NCBI GenBank assembly: GCA_000969725.1
Contig: JXSR01S003010.1
DNA: 20,202 nt
From: Ophiothrix spiculata
Lineage: Eukaryota > Echinodermata > Ophiuroidea > Amphilepidida > Ophiotrichidae
Strand: one strand, 5' to 3'
The notes under the pieces are model-generated. The model saw only the letters and a program-made list of their open reading frames with translations, did no database searches and was not told where the DNA came from. Numbering within the stretch: position 1 is the stretch's first letter; each line of letters opens with the position of its first letter. A program made the position numbers and the translations under genes. Positions 8,992 through 18,788 of this stretch are shown here, one piece after another.

Positions 8992-9272
8992 CTGAAGTAT
9001 CTAAAACTAGAAAATATTGATAACATTCAATATTAAATGAATAAGCTCAAAATAATTTTTGAAATCTTCTAATCTCATCCTAACTATGATGTTACAGGAG
9101 ACAAAACACTCACTGATTGGATTACTTTAAAGTTTTCAAGGGAAAAAACCCTTAAACTCCAAAGGTCATGTAAAGGAATATCAGGTTAACGTTTTTGCAC
9201 ACATAAATATGTGATATTCTGATAAGCATATTCTGATATCAGTCAAACATATTCATATAATCTGCATTATTA

Positions 9273-9446
9273 CAGTGGAACCATGTTAACACAAAATCAC
9301 TGAGGACAATTATTCAGTTTGTGTTATCAGGATTTTGTGTTATCTGGCTGAATTCACATTAGAAAATTCACACTTGGAACCAAACAACCATTATTTGTTA
9401 TCAGGGTTTTTGTAATAACAGATTTTGTGTTAACTAGGTTCTACTC
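9273..9446. mobile_element. pogo/Tigger-like MITE 1
   Basis: The element is bounded by TA on both sides (9271-9272 and 9447-9448). The left end reads CAGTGGAACCATGTTAACAC and the complement of the right end reads GAGTAGAACCTAGTTAACAC, extending to ACAAAATC on both. Internal segments repeat TTTGTGTTATC in both directions. TA duplication with CAGTGGAACC ends is characteristic of non-autonomous pogo-group Tc1/mariner elements. There is no transposase. Confidence 0.8.
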
Positions 9447-9596
9447 TATATGGATTCATTGAAACAGCCAACTTAATATAATATTATAATATTTGTTTAA
9501 AAACAGATTTGAGTTCAATTTGAAATGAAGAGTTAAGGCTGACTAAGATCATCCATAAGCATATTTCTTCTCTGAACTTGTCTGAACTGATACATA

Positions 9597-9730
9597 TCGA
9601 GGGTTGAGAGCCAAAAGGCTGTATCTGCAAAAAGAAAAAGAGAGCCACAAGGCCGTATTTGCACCTTTGTTGGTCTTGTGCCTCTTTTTTTCTTCATGCA
9701 GATACGGCCTTATGGCTCTCAACTCTCAAT
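9597..9730. mobile_element. Palindromic MITE, family B copy 1
   Basis: The ends GAGGGTTGAGAGCC and, on the complement, TGAGAGTTGAGAGCC enclose a palindrome. Each arm contains the motif GAGCCACAAGGCCGTATTTGC or a close variant twice in direct order, separated by an A/G-rich linker, so the whole element contains four copies, two on each strand. The same architecture recurs at 12243-12384. No target duplication is certain for this copy; ATAT lies on both sides. It has no coding content. Confidence 0.85.
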
Positions 9731-10640
9731 ATGAACCTTGTGCAGAAAATGGAGCTGTCTAAGCAACATTACTCCACTGCGCCTACTAAGCACAAATAAC
9801 TCCAACTTCATTATTTTTGAACATTTTCACTTAAATCAAGTGAGCTAAGTTATTTATCTGTAAGTAATGACATTTAGACAATACTCCACTACACCTACTG
9901 AGAACAAAAACTCCACTTCAAACTTCATTATTCACTTGTGAAAACTGGGTTATTATCTATAAATAATGACACCAGCCTTGTTAATCTTTAAGTACATGGT
10001 TCAGTTATTCAAAATAATTTCTATGGAAAATCGCCATGAAAAAGGTCAGTTTCATATTTGAGACAAACTAATAAAATCATTTTCATTTTGAGCAATTTTT
10101 TATTTTACTTTATTTTATTTTTTGCTATTTCACTGTGCAAATTTTATAGTAACCATTACATGACACATTTGCATTTACATCTCAATGAAATTTTACTACG
10201 GAAATAAGGGTTATAAAATCACCAAAAAATGTACAAAATTTGAAGCAATCAGTGAGCTCTTTTTATGGAATATTTTTTTTTTAAATCAAACAGCGGGGTA
10301 ACCAGACCTGACCGTTAGGGGTGGCCAATGTAAAACAAAAATTGTAACTTCCCCTTTTCTTCCCAATTTCCTTTTTTCTTTAAATGTATCATGTTTTTTT
10401 TTCCTATCTTTGACTGATACTTTCAATAATACTTTAAAAGGTATTGCTGGTTTGTTCTAGATTTGAGTAAAATAATCCTATTCTACATATATACCTAGAT
10501 GCATGACTCATACTTTACACAGGTACAGTTACAGATGGCTCAAGTCAGCATTTAGTTATGACTGGAATCTGTGTAGGAGGATCTTAAAATACTCAACCAC
10601 TCAAAGGTGGTTGTTTTGATTTATATGTCCGCAGATACTA
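9731..10640. other. AT-rich non-coding stretch
   Basis: Only T-rich runs (10085-10130), a small CAACCAC/GTGGTTG hairpin near 10600 and closed frames are seen. No element ends could be paired. Confidence 0.5.
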
Positions 10641-10827
10641 CAGTAGAAACTCATTATAACGAAATCTGATACAAGAAAAACCCTGTTATAAAGAGTTATT
10701 TCTCCTGTACCATTTATCTAATTTTCTTTGTTTTTTATTGTTTTTTAAACCCTGATATAACACAATTTTGGATACAAAGAAGTAATTTGTCTGTCCCCAG
10801 CAACTTCGTTATAAAGAGTTTCCACTG
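10641..10827. mobile_element. pogo/Tigger-like MITE 2
   Basis: TA lies directly outside both ends (10639-10640 and 10828-10829). The left end CAGTAGAAACTCATTATAAC and the complement of the right end CAGTGGAAACTCTTTATAAC continue to GAA on both sides, giving a TIR of about 23 bp with two mismatches. Internal words such as CCCTGTTATAAAGAG and CCCTGATATAACAC echo the termini, as is common in this group. The 187-bp length and lack of a frame mark it as non-autonomous. It needs a pogo-type transposase from elsewhere. Confidence 0.9.
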
Positions 10828-10829
10828 TA

Positions 10830-12242
10830 GTTTGAACATTTGGACTAAAACTGTGTTTACAATAAAACTGTATATATTTTGGAAATTTATGTTTCTCTTT
10901 GTTATTTTTTGTTTTCTTGGCCATAATTGTCTCAGGCCTTATTGGCCTTCTGATTATGTCTTCAATATAAATTGTATGATATTGAAATAAACAAATCAGA
11001 ATCAGTTTCTTTTTCTTGTTATATTTTCCGATGTAATCAATTTTAGTGTTGTATTAACTTTGCTGCAAAAACTACTGAAACTGCATGATGATACTATCAC
11101 ACCCGGGTATCACACACAAGCACATAACATTCAACATTGTCTCCTGCTTCCTTAGACATTCAATCATCAACAAAATATTAGCCTAAAAAGTTAACAAGAC
11201 ATTTAGAATTCTGGAGACCAATACAAGGTCATTTCTGTTGATATTAAAATGATTTAGGAAGAATTTTCAACTGAAAAATACTTTATGATCCACCAAAATC
11301 AATAGGTTGAGCATAATCATTGATATAAAACAATTTCCAATTCCAAGTATTTGAGATACTGAGGCATCCATTGACATTAGTTCTATGTCACAGTCATAGT
11401 CTTAAGTTGTCCAATTATAATATTTTATTTCTGTCAAACCTACAATATGGTACAAACATGTAATATGTAATAATATCAGTAGAATTATCCACTTTGAATT
11501 AGCTTTGTTTCACACAAACTGCTATAGTTTAACCAAAGTATGGTTTAACACTATGACCAAAAATATCTAGGGTCAGTAAAGCATTAATTACAAGAAAGGA
11601 AACCAATTTTAATTGATTACTTCATAAGATCTCACCTTTCAATAACAGCTAATTTGTGTACACAATGCTATCAAGTTACCATACTGAATGTCTAATTTAA
11701 ATAAGTGAACTTGTAAATATTCATGAGTTAGCAGCTCAAGAAGTTTAGGATAGTATAGGCTCCGCCTATGAAAAACAGTGACAGTGGATCCAAACAAGTT
11801 GCTTGTTGTGACTTTTGTAAACCTCTAGAGGGCTGTGTTAGTATCTTTCAATGGACATCAATTCAGGATCAAAACAACTTCTGAAATATACTCGCAGGAA
11901 ATTATTTGCATTTAGTTCATAAATACCAGTTGTCCTAAAAATGGTTACATGTCGAAAAATGATCGATGGCTAAACTACAGCAGTTGGAGCTATATAACTT
12001 ATCAAAAATTCAATACCATATGGCATTGTCATTTTTTAGTTATTAACAAAGATGTCAATAATGCATTTGTTCACAATTTAATAAAATATTAAGCATGTTC
12101 ATTAAGTATAATTTTTATGTGCAACCTTTTCCCATTTTCATCTGATTGTGTAGAATTAAACTTAATTCTTAACTACATTTTTGTAAATTTATTCATAAAA
12201 ACTTGAAACCTCTGCTAGAATAATTATATCTAGTATGCAATT
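10830..12242. other. AT-rich non-coding stretch
   Basis: No mobile element ends, tandem arrays or convincing exons were found. A slightly less AT-rich patch at about 11755-11840 contains ATAGGCTCCGCCTAT (an imperfect palindrome) and CCTCTAGAGGG; I cannot assign it. Confidence 0.45.
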
Positions 12243-12384
12243 TAGGGCTGAGAGCCACAAGGACATATCTGCACGAAGAAAAAATAGCGACAAGGCTGTA
12301 TTTGCACCTTTATTGCACATGCAAATACAGCCTTTTGGCTCTTTTTTTCTTTGTGCAGATACAGGCTTGTGGCTCTCAACCCTA
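12243..12384. mobile_element. Palindromic MITE, family B copy 2
   Basis: This copy matches the element at 9597-9730 in order and content. It starts TAGGGCTGAGAGCCACAAGG and ends, on the complement, TAGGGTTGAGAGCCACAAGC. The arms each contain two copies of the GAGCCACAAGG...GTATCTGCAC type motif, meeting at TGCACCTTTATTGCA in the centre. TA at each outer edge could be the target duplication. The overlapping open frames on both strands (98 and 95 codons) are a by-product of the palindrome. Confidence 0.87.
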
Positions 12385-12618
12385 GATATATTCCATGAAT
12401 TCCAAAATGAGTTCTTTATATTGAAGCTGTTAATCAAACTGTGGCATGAAAACTGCAGAGTACTGCATTTGTTTTTCCAGGGCAACTATAATAGTTTCAT
12501 CTGCATAGAACATCTATCATGATTGTCCCCACTTGTTATAGGCTTTTTGTATGCACAGCTAATACAACAACCAAAAGTTACTTCTGAAACGAATTTACAC
12601 ATTATGACTCAACTATTC

Positions 12619-12626
12619 ATCTATTC
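12619..12626. repeat. Left target-site duplication of the hAT element
   Basis: ATCTATTC abuts the left CAGTGG end and is repeated exactly at 13164-13171 on the other side. Confidence 0.93.
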
Positions 12627-13163
12627 CAGTGGTGGGCAACCTACGGCCCGCATACTCCTTTTGTGCGGCCCGCATACTCCTTTTGTGCGGCCCGCCAAGC
12701 ATCCAGAAGAAAAATAATAATTTTTACTTTTTGAAAATGGTAGGTCCAAATGTCATCATGGTGATGCTGTGATTGTGCGTTGAATAAATTTGTCATCTCA
12801 GGGTTTATGTAATATTTGCAGGGAAAAAAGGTCATTTGATGTGCGTTCTAAGATAATTGAACCTTTCTTGGTGTTATTCTTTAAAATTGGGGTATTGGTT
12901 TAAATTTTTCGCAGTATTTTGGTGGAAATTTGTTAGTATCGGTTGACACACCTTTCATTTGTCTTTTTAAAAGCAGAGCACAGAGACTGCAGTTAAACGG
13001 GTCATCGGAAACTACTTGCGTAAAATCGGTGGTCATGACAATTGATGATGATATTAGGTATTCTTTAGGCCTCACTGAGCTTTATGGCGAAAGTAGGTGC
13101 GGCCCGCGACAAATATCACAACTCTTTTTTGGCCCGTGGTAGTGAAAAGGTTGCCCACCACTG
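12627..13163. mobile_element. Complete non-autonomous hAT element
   Basis: Both ends carry the same 16 bases, CAGTGGTGGGCAACCT, in inverted orientation, followed by GGCCCG-rich text. The element is flanked by a perfect 8-bp direct duplication, ATCTATTC (12619-12626 and 13164-13171). This end sequence and 8-bp duplication are typical of the hAT superfamily. The 537-bp body has no transposase domain that I can recognise; short open frames on both strands (64-70 codons) are incidental. Near the left end a 22-bp unit starting GGCCCGCATACTCC is tandemly duplicated (12645-12688). The intact duplication suggests a fairly recent insertion. Confidence 0.95.
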
Positions 13164-13171
13164 ATCTATTC
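13164..13171. repeat. Right target-site duplication of the hAT element
   Basis: ATCTATTC abuts the right CCACTG end and matches the left copy without a difference. Confidence 0.93.
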
Positions 13172-14159
13172 TATCACTCAAGAAAAGCAAATTCTCTTGA
13201 ATCCTGCTCAATAAATTTTGATTTATGTAAACCATGGTACATTTATTTCTTCTATAACATATTTAATCTTGGAAAGCAAAACCTACTTAAATTACTCCAT
13301 GTTCCATGATAACCCAAACAATTCCAAACAGTTCTTTAAAATGTGGAAAAAGCCCTTTTCATTTTGTTTCAACTCAAATGTCTGTATTAAACAGCAATGT
13401 GCCTAAGACACTGTATTCTGTAGCTGTGATCAGCTGGGCAGGAAATTAAACTACCCTGGAAAATCCACCTCAAGGTCGAAGCATGTAATTTACAATTATA
13501 GATCTATTAATCATGGGTGATCGAGGTAGACTAGATGCTAAAAGTTTGGTCCAAATAAGGATTGCTAAGGATTGACAATGCTTTGATTTTACATATGACC
13601 TGTATCTACAAGAAACAGGTCATTTGAAGTAATGCGAGTCAGAGGAATATACAAACAGAGCAGGCTGTATGCAAATATCTTAAAATTAAAGGTACAAAAT
13701 CAGAAGACTCTTTAAAATACTGGGAAAATAGCATGATGCAAATGGAAGAAGAGCGAGACATTTGAAGGGCTTTTAAATGTTTGAGGAGACATTAAAAGGT
13801 GTCTTCAAAGATGACAAACTTATGATATACCTGTTAACTTCGATCAAGGCTTCGGAATTTAAGATTAAAGATTATGGTGTATGGTTCGTAGATCAGTAGA
13901 TGGTAAAGAATTTGGGGTTAGGATTTTGAAAAATGATTAAAAGGTTAGACCTAGAATTGGGATCTCCCAATTAAAAGGCTGGGTCAGATATATGACTGAA
14001 TTGACAAAATTGATATATATACAGCACATCAGCAATTTACACAACTTATATTAATATCTCTTCTGTTAAATTCTTTTATCCATTCACTTTGTCCTATTTC
14101 ATTGTATATACAGTCAATTCTAAGCTAGGTCTATGACCTATTACCTTTTATACAAACAG
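13172..14159. other. Non-coding stretch
   Basis: No gene or element is seen. A small hairpin, ATGACCTGT with its complement about 12 bases later, lies near 13595-13626. Confidence 0.45.
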
Positions 14160-14323
14160 ACTATGGAGGAGAATTCAGAATTTAGAGAAAAACTGCAACT
14201 AAAAATAATAAATAATTAAATGATAACAGACATGTAAACTATGGAAGAGAATTCAGTATTTAATATTTAACATCTCTAATTATTTGGAGAAAAAGTGCAA
14301 CTAAAAATAATAAATAAATGATA
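14160..14323 (+). repeat. Imperfect tandem duplication of about 80 bp
   Basis: Unit 1 (14160-14237) begins ACTATGGAGGAGAATTCAGA and unit 2 (14238-14323) begins ACTATGGAAGAGAATTCAGT; both then contain GAGAAAAA-TGCAACTAAAAATAATAAATA. Unit 2 has about 25 extra bases (AATATTTAACATCTC region) in the middle. This is a local duplication followed by a small insertion or deletion. Confidence 0.85.
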
Positions 14324-15250
14324 CAAATACGAACTACCAAATTGGGCTTAAAACAATTGTAGGTATCTGAACAGAATTTTTGCATACTATTTATTAAGAA
14401 ATTTTAGTTTGCATTTTTAAATGGTAAGCAAAACTCATTCATATAGGTCTAGACTTAAAAAAAAAAGGAATTCATGAAAAACTTCCTTTGATGGAAAATA
14501 CAGTACATGTACTCTGGATAGAGAATTATGACACCACAAGATCTAGATACCAATGCTAAATAAAACAGCATATAAATATCATTTTAGTTAATTTTGTATC
14601 ACTCTACAAAAATGTAGATTACAGAAACTTTTAAAACTGATAGAGCTGTGTGCTCTAACCGTCATGATTATAATAAATCTTACACGCTGGTACAAAGATG
14701 GGCGGATAGGTGATTGCGTAATGTACAATGAAGGCAGTGACTAAATCCCCTCCTTTTCTTAACTAAACCAATTATACAGTGATGATTCAAAGCAACAAGC
14801 TATTGATCTGATACAGGAACTACAATCAAAGGTCAGTGACTGACGCATGACGGAAGGAATAACTTGTGCTCACCATAAATATGCTTATCATGATCATTTC
14901 TTGAACAAAATTCTACGGAGTCCATATCAACAACAAGGACTGCACATACATTTTGATCTGTTAAAATGAACAAACATGTTTATAACAAATAATGAACACC
15001 CTGTGTAGTTGTGGGGGAGTTAATTACTTTCATGATGTTATGACCAAACAAGGATGTAAGAAAAACCATCCATCAATAATAGATTCAGTATTAAAATATA
15101 TACTAACACTTTGTAGTTGCTGTACATGTTTGATGCAAGATGACTTCATGCACACCCCTTGCCTAGTCAAGTCTGATCCACGGTCACAGCGCTGCATACG
15201 TATAATGTGATTGGTATCCCTTCTGAACTTACCCCCCCGCCCTTGGGCTT
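14324..15250. other. Non-coding stretch
   Basis: No recognisable feature. Overlapping opposite-strand frames at about 14992-15272 (72 and 80 codons) lack similarity to anything I know. Confidence 0.4.
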
Positions 15251-15253
15251 TTG

Positions 15254-15293
15254 TAGGTTTTCCTAAAGACACTATGGCTTTCCTCTTACACCT
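15254..15293 (+). mobile_element. SINE core-like fragment
   Basis: TAGGTTTTCCTAAAGACACT followed by ATGGCTTTCCTCTTACA matches, with gaps, the segment AGGTTTTCTCC..CACTTCGGTTTTCTTCC found in the tRNA-derived SINE at 17420-17664 and a third copy at 19542-19580. The form, a first GGTTTTCTCC, a short spacer and a second GGTTTTCCTCC, is the kind of central domain shared by many animal SINEs. No tRNA-like head is visible upstream, so this is a fragment. The alignment was by eye and is weak on its own. Confidence 0.4.
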
Positions 15294-15625
15294 AAACTGG
15301 TGGATAAATTGAGGACCCTCACACAGACAGCAGTGCTAGACACTGATGATAAGGTACCTTTATAAATATACGTATTTATTTTTAAAGTTCAGTGTAGGCA
15401 GTAATTAGATGCCACATTTAGCAATAGTAAATTTGCATAATAAACAAAGCTCATCATCTTCTCATAAAAGGCAGCCAAATCAAGCTTCTTCAAATTTGAC
15501 ATTATCAGCATGCTGTTTATTTGGACCTGTATAGCATACGCAGAGCCTATTCTGCATTTCTGGGTACATATACTGGGTAGCTTCAAAGTACAAGACAAGA
15601 GATGACATGATGATACAAGATATTG

Positions 15626-15715
15626 CATGGCCCCATGTTCAATTCCTTGGTGCAGACTAGGATTTTTTCCAAGCCTCTGCTGCCTTGAGGAAAAGATTAT
15701 TTACTTGCACTTAGA
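15626..15715 (+). mobile_element. Possible decayed tRNA-derived SINE
   Basis: GTTCAATTCC at 15637-15646 fits a pol III B box, and the downstream CCTTGAGGAAAAGATTATTT resembles the CCTTGGGCAAGAAACTTTAC segment of the SINE at 18561-18788. No A box or anticodon arm can be seen upstream. It may be an old 5'-damaged copy or chance. Confidence 0.3.
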
Positions 15716-16251
15716 ATATTCTAGTTGTTTTGGATATGTTCTAACGAGTTTAAATTTTGTTTTATGAGTTGATGTAGTAAATATTTACATCAGTTCTTCA
15801 TTTCAGAGCATGGAAACAATACTTTCATAATTTCAACTTATATGGTGGTAGAGAAATGCAAAAATGAAACTTTTCATAATGACTGCCTCACCTGTTATGA
15901 TTTTCCTTATAACCTTATGTCATATGCTTACAAAGGGTTTTTGTGAGATTCAAATTCAACTTAATTGTTCATAGCTATGATAGTATTGTAATGTTAAGTG
16001 ACACCAGATCTGCAACGTATAGGCCCTATATACATTTATCGATTGGTCCACATGAATTCTTGAACTGCTCATTGGTGGAAACCCCTGGTAATATATAACC
16101 CAATTGCATGATTTAGGTCTACAAATAACCTGAATTGAATATTCAAAGCTAATATTACCCCACACAGCTGACAGTACAGGATGTGTTTATTGTCAAAGTA
16201 TATGCTAAAGTCATGCATGTAAATATTATCCTCAAAATAAGTAATACAATT
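15716..16251. other. AT-rich non-coding stretch
   Basis: No element ends or convincing frames were found. Two overlapping minus-strand frames (15956-16272) have no recognisable content. Confidence 0.45.
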
Positions 16252-16395
16252 AGGGGTCACTCCAAAACTCAACCTGTAGTAATCTGTTAATTCTAGCCAG
16301 TATTGGGCGGTTGGCTTTTGTTTACTCTGGTTGGACCAGCCAGAACCAGCCAGAACCGGCAGGCAACTGCCAGTTGAGTTTTGAAGTGGCCCTTT
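16252..16395. mobile_element. Short MITE with proline-codon-like internal repeats
   Basis: The left end AGGGGTCACTCCAAAACTCA and the complement of the right end AGGGCCACTTCAAAACTCAA are inverted copies over about 21 bases. The interior carries CCAGCCAGAA repeated with variation, and CAGGCAACTGCCAG. TA lies beside both ends but not at strictly equivalent positions. There is no coding content. Confidence 0.7.
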
Positions 16396-16692
16396 ATAGA
16401 GTACTTGTTTAGCAAATCTGTATTACACTTGACTTTTTGGGGTAAAATCTATTGAGCTACATCCAGCCTCCTTGAAATACGATTCTTCAATAACAGCTAG
16501 TGTTAACTGTGTTAAACAAGGGTAAAATTCACTACAATAGTCCATAAACTTGAAGTACAATCCAAACTATTCGCTATATTTTGAAACATATGCGCATAAA
16601 TGTTACAAACGTAACTGTAAAATCCAATCCAATTTGCATATTGAGAAGTAGAAATGCTCAATGTGCAAATGAAATGAGGTTCACATAATAAT

Positions 16693-16933
16693 TCGTCAAA
16701 TGAATGCAAGAAATTCATATCTGCAATGGCTTCCGTATGTCAAAACAACGAAACCCTCAAAGTATGTCTATCAAAAGTCAGTGGCTCTTTAAATTGTTTC
16801 TTCAGGTGACAATGTCATCTGAAGAACCATTTCAGGATAAATGACGTTAGACTAGATATAGTAAAGTGTGCAATGTAAATTTATGGAAAAAATGGTAGTT
16901 ATTGCAGATATGATTTTTGCACCCACATGACGA
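16693..16933. mobile_element. Palindromic MITE, family A copy 2 (decayed)
   Basis: The order and content match the element at 7634-7892: terminal TCGTCAAATGAATGCAAGAA with inward ATCTGCAATGGC, the central hairpin TTCTTCAGGTGAC with its near complement, GAAGAACCATTTC, and the mirrored terminus ending CATGACGA. The arms differ from each other at more places than in copy 1, so this copy appears older or less constrained. The outer TCGTCA-TG words are clearer here and help to define the family ends. Confidence 0.75.
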
Positions 16934-16936
16934 ACT

Positions 16937-17332
16937 GTGGTTTGTAATTCTAGGTTTATGGAGTATTCCCAGGGGAATATTGCTTCCCTGGCTTTGAAAA
17001 GGGTCATAGGCATCTTGGAAATAACATGCAAACTGTATATGTTATATCATCAAACAAGCAAATATACACAATATAATATTGATCTTATTCACTCTAACAA
17101 GATCATGATAAGAGAAAAAAATAAATCTGCATATAAATGCTGCCTCACCAAGGAAAATCATTTGTCACAATACAAAAGTTGTCTTTGGTGCACAATGAAG
17201 CTACCCACCACAAGTCAAGTGTCTTCATATAGAATCCATATTTATAGTCACTTTGCATGGCGTAACGGCTATTCATATTACGCTACAATATCCCCCGCAT
17301 CCTCCTATAGCTTCGCCCGCTTGATTTGTTAG
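16937..17332 (+). CDS. Unrecognised 131-codon open frame (probably not a gene)
   Basis: This is the longest open frame in the window. It starts four bases after the edge of the family A MITE and ends in TAG. The translation is rich in serine, tyrosine, isoleucine and lysine, with scattered cysteines and no regular cysteine spacing. It shows no signal peptide, transmembrane segment, repeat or domain that I can recognise. Composition becomes less AT-rich after about 17260. By length it is somewhat unusual for DNA of this base composition but not beyond chance. It could be a fragment of an exon or an old element. Confidence 0.12.
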   Translation: MVCNSRFMEYSQGNIASLALKRVIGILEITCKLYMLYHQTSKYTQYNIDLIHSNKIMIREKNKSAYKCCLTKENHLSQYKSCLWCTMKLPTTSQVSSYRIHIYSHFAWRNGYSYYATISPASSYSFARLIC

Positions 17333-17419
17333 TGACACGCCCCTTCTTTGTTGTGAGTCACTCTCCCATAGGCCAGGTGTTTGGATGATCTGCAAAAATG
17401 GACACACAAATCAACAAAC

Positions 17420-17664
17420 ATTTTTATTTTTATTTATAACATTCGGCTGTAAGCCAGGCTAATCCCAATAGTGCAAATGCATTAAATTCAAGGGACGCCT
17501 CCGTGGTGTGAAAGACAGAATAATGGGAAGAAAACCGAAGTGCTTGGAGAAAACCTGCGAGGACGAGTATGGATCCACAACCAAATTCATGTACAACCTA
17601 GGTCCGACCGGGAATCGAACCCGGGCCGCAGCGGTGAAAGGCGAGCTGCACCAATCCGTCCCCC
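17420..17664 (-). mobile_element. tRNA-Glu-derived SINE
   Basis: On the minus strand the head (17664 to about 17600) contains CTTTCACC, the anticodon loop of tRNA-Glu with anticodon TTC (loop at 17633-17640), followed by GCGGCCCGGGTTCGATTCCC, a T arm with perfect CCGGG/CCCGG stem (17608-17624) and a pol III B box. The D-arm region is shortened and the A box is poor. The body carries a GGTTTTCTCC..CGGTTTTCTTCC core at 17525-17562 and the 3' end is AAATAAAAATAAAAATG. The 60-codon plus-strand frame here is a by-product. I found no clear target duplication. It would have moved using a LINE reverse transcriptase. Confidence 0.82.
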
Positions 17665-18147
17665 ATGTTAAAACTACAATTGAGATTTAAAATTATCTCC
17701 ATGATGAAACCCTCTGCAATCTGGAATAAAGTTGAATGAGCATGTTTAAACTGAACTTCGGATTTTTACACCTCAGCTGCATCTTGCAAAGATAATGAAG
17801 AATTTTTCAGTGTGAAGAATTTTTCAGTTTCTATGACAGATAAAAAGTACTGTGCTCCTCATTGCAAAGGGCGGATAATATAATTGGATGATATGATGTT
17901 TCATTTGTCATGCAAAATCTAACTAACGCTCCTTAAGTGTACATTAAGGACTCAAACTGATAAACGGATCAAGGCACAGGATGTTGATCAGTTCCCAAAA
18001 ACACAAACAAACTGCAAGCCAATGTGGCCAGTATTAGTTACATTACGAGGTACCAGGCCTATAAACCACAGAAAAAAACAATAAAAAATTGTGTGGATAT
18101 GAAAATCTTAATTCTTGTTATGAAAAAAAAATCTGTTTAAACACTTA
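17665..18147. other. Non-coding stretch
   Basis: Only a short direct duplication GAAGAATTTTTCAGT (about 17798-17829) is seen. No gene or element was identified. Confidence 0.45.
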
Positions 18148-18149
18148 TA

Positions 18150-18366
18150 CCCTATTCACTCGTCTAATTCAACTATTTTCCATCTGACAATCTCCTTAAA
18201 ATTAACAAAATCCCTGTTTCCAAAAGTTTGACAAATAGTCATACTCTATGACCAACACTTCATTAAAATTATTTGAACAATTTTTGGCAAGCTAGTATGA
18301 AAGCGCTCAACTGTAACGTGATCTAAATTCAGAAAATGAGTAGTTGAATTGGACGAGTGGATACGG
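18150..18366. mobile_element. TA-flanked MITE with ACTCGTC termini
   Basis: TA lies just outside both ends (18148-18149 and 18367-18368). The left end CCCTATTCACTCGTCTAATT and the complement of the right end CCGTATCCACTCGTCCAATT agree at 16 of 20 positions and then share CAACTA. The 217-bp body is AT-rich and has no frame. The TA duplication fits a Tc1/mariner-type non-autonomous element, but the ends do not match the pogo-like pair in this window. Confidence 0.8.
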
Positions 18367-18560
18367 TACCATAATAACATTTTACAAGATAGGCATTAAC
18401 GTTCATCCCATTAATCATTATAATAATTATAACTTAGTTTTTATTTTGAACAGAAAAATTTGTATTTAGAACAAAAAGTTAACGATTCCCAAATTTTTTC
18501 TACATGCTGCAAAGGATGAGTAGTTAAGTGCAATTGGTTGAATGTTTTTGCACTATCTTG

Positions 18561-18788
18561 ATCAATCAATCAATCAATGATACAAGTACTTGCATAACAT
18601 GCATACCCCATGAAGGAGTCTATTCGTACAGGGGACCCACGGCTTTACGTGACTGTCCGACCACGGAGCAAGTAGAGTAAAGTTTCTTGCCCAAGGAAAC
18701 AAGGAGACGAAAACCACCCGGCCCGGGGCTCGAACCCACAATCTCTGCATTACGAGACCCGTGCTCTAACCGCTCAGCCACGGTCCCC
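18561..18788 (-). mobile_element. tRNA-derived SINE with ATTG-repeat tail
   Basis: On the minus strand the head starts at about 18788 with GGGGACCGTGGCTGAGCGGT, contains an A-box-like TGGCTGAGCGG (18763-18780), an anticodon-loop-like CTCGTAA (18750-18756) and a B box GGTTCGAGCCC (18726-18736). The loop and flanking bases resemble tRNA-Thr with anticodon CGT. The 5' GGGGACC has no partner at the proper 3' position, so it is not an intact tRNA gene. The body includes TTTCCTTGGGCAAGAAACTT and ends in ATTGATTGATTGATTGATC, a short tandem tail. I saw no clear target duplication. Confidence 0.85.

Noticed and set aside
9128..9155. Terminator-like hairpin AAGGG/CCCTT
   Set aside because: The stem is only five pairs, and the organism is an animal, so a bacterial-type terminator is not expected.
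12189..12522. Two overlapping frames of 98 and 95 codons on opposite strands
   Set aside because: They cross the family B palindrome; similar peptides on both strands are expected from an inverted repeat and do not indicate genes.
15030..15272. 80-codon minus-strand frame opposite a 72-codon plus-strand frame
   Set aside because: Neither has a recognisable motif, and part of the sequence is covered by SINE-like text; two-strand openness suggests chance.
17600..17664. Intact tRNA-Glu gene
   Set aside because: The anticodon loop and T arm are good, but the D arm is shortened and no acceptor stem closes; a SINE head fits better.
18721..18788. Intact tRNA gene
   Set aside because: A and B boxes are present, but the 5' GGGGACC has no complementary 3' acceptor strand; the sequence continues into a SINE body and tail.
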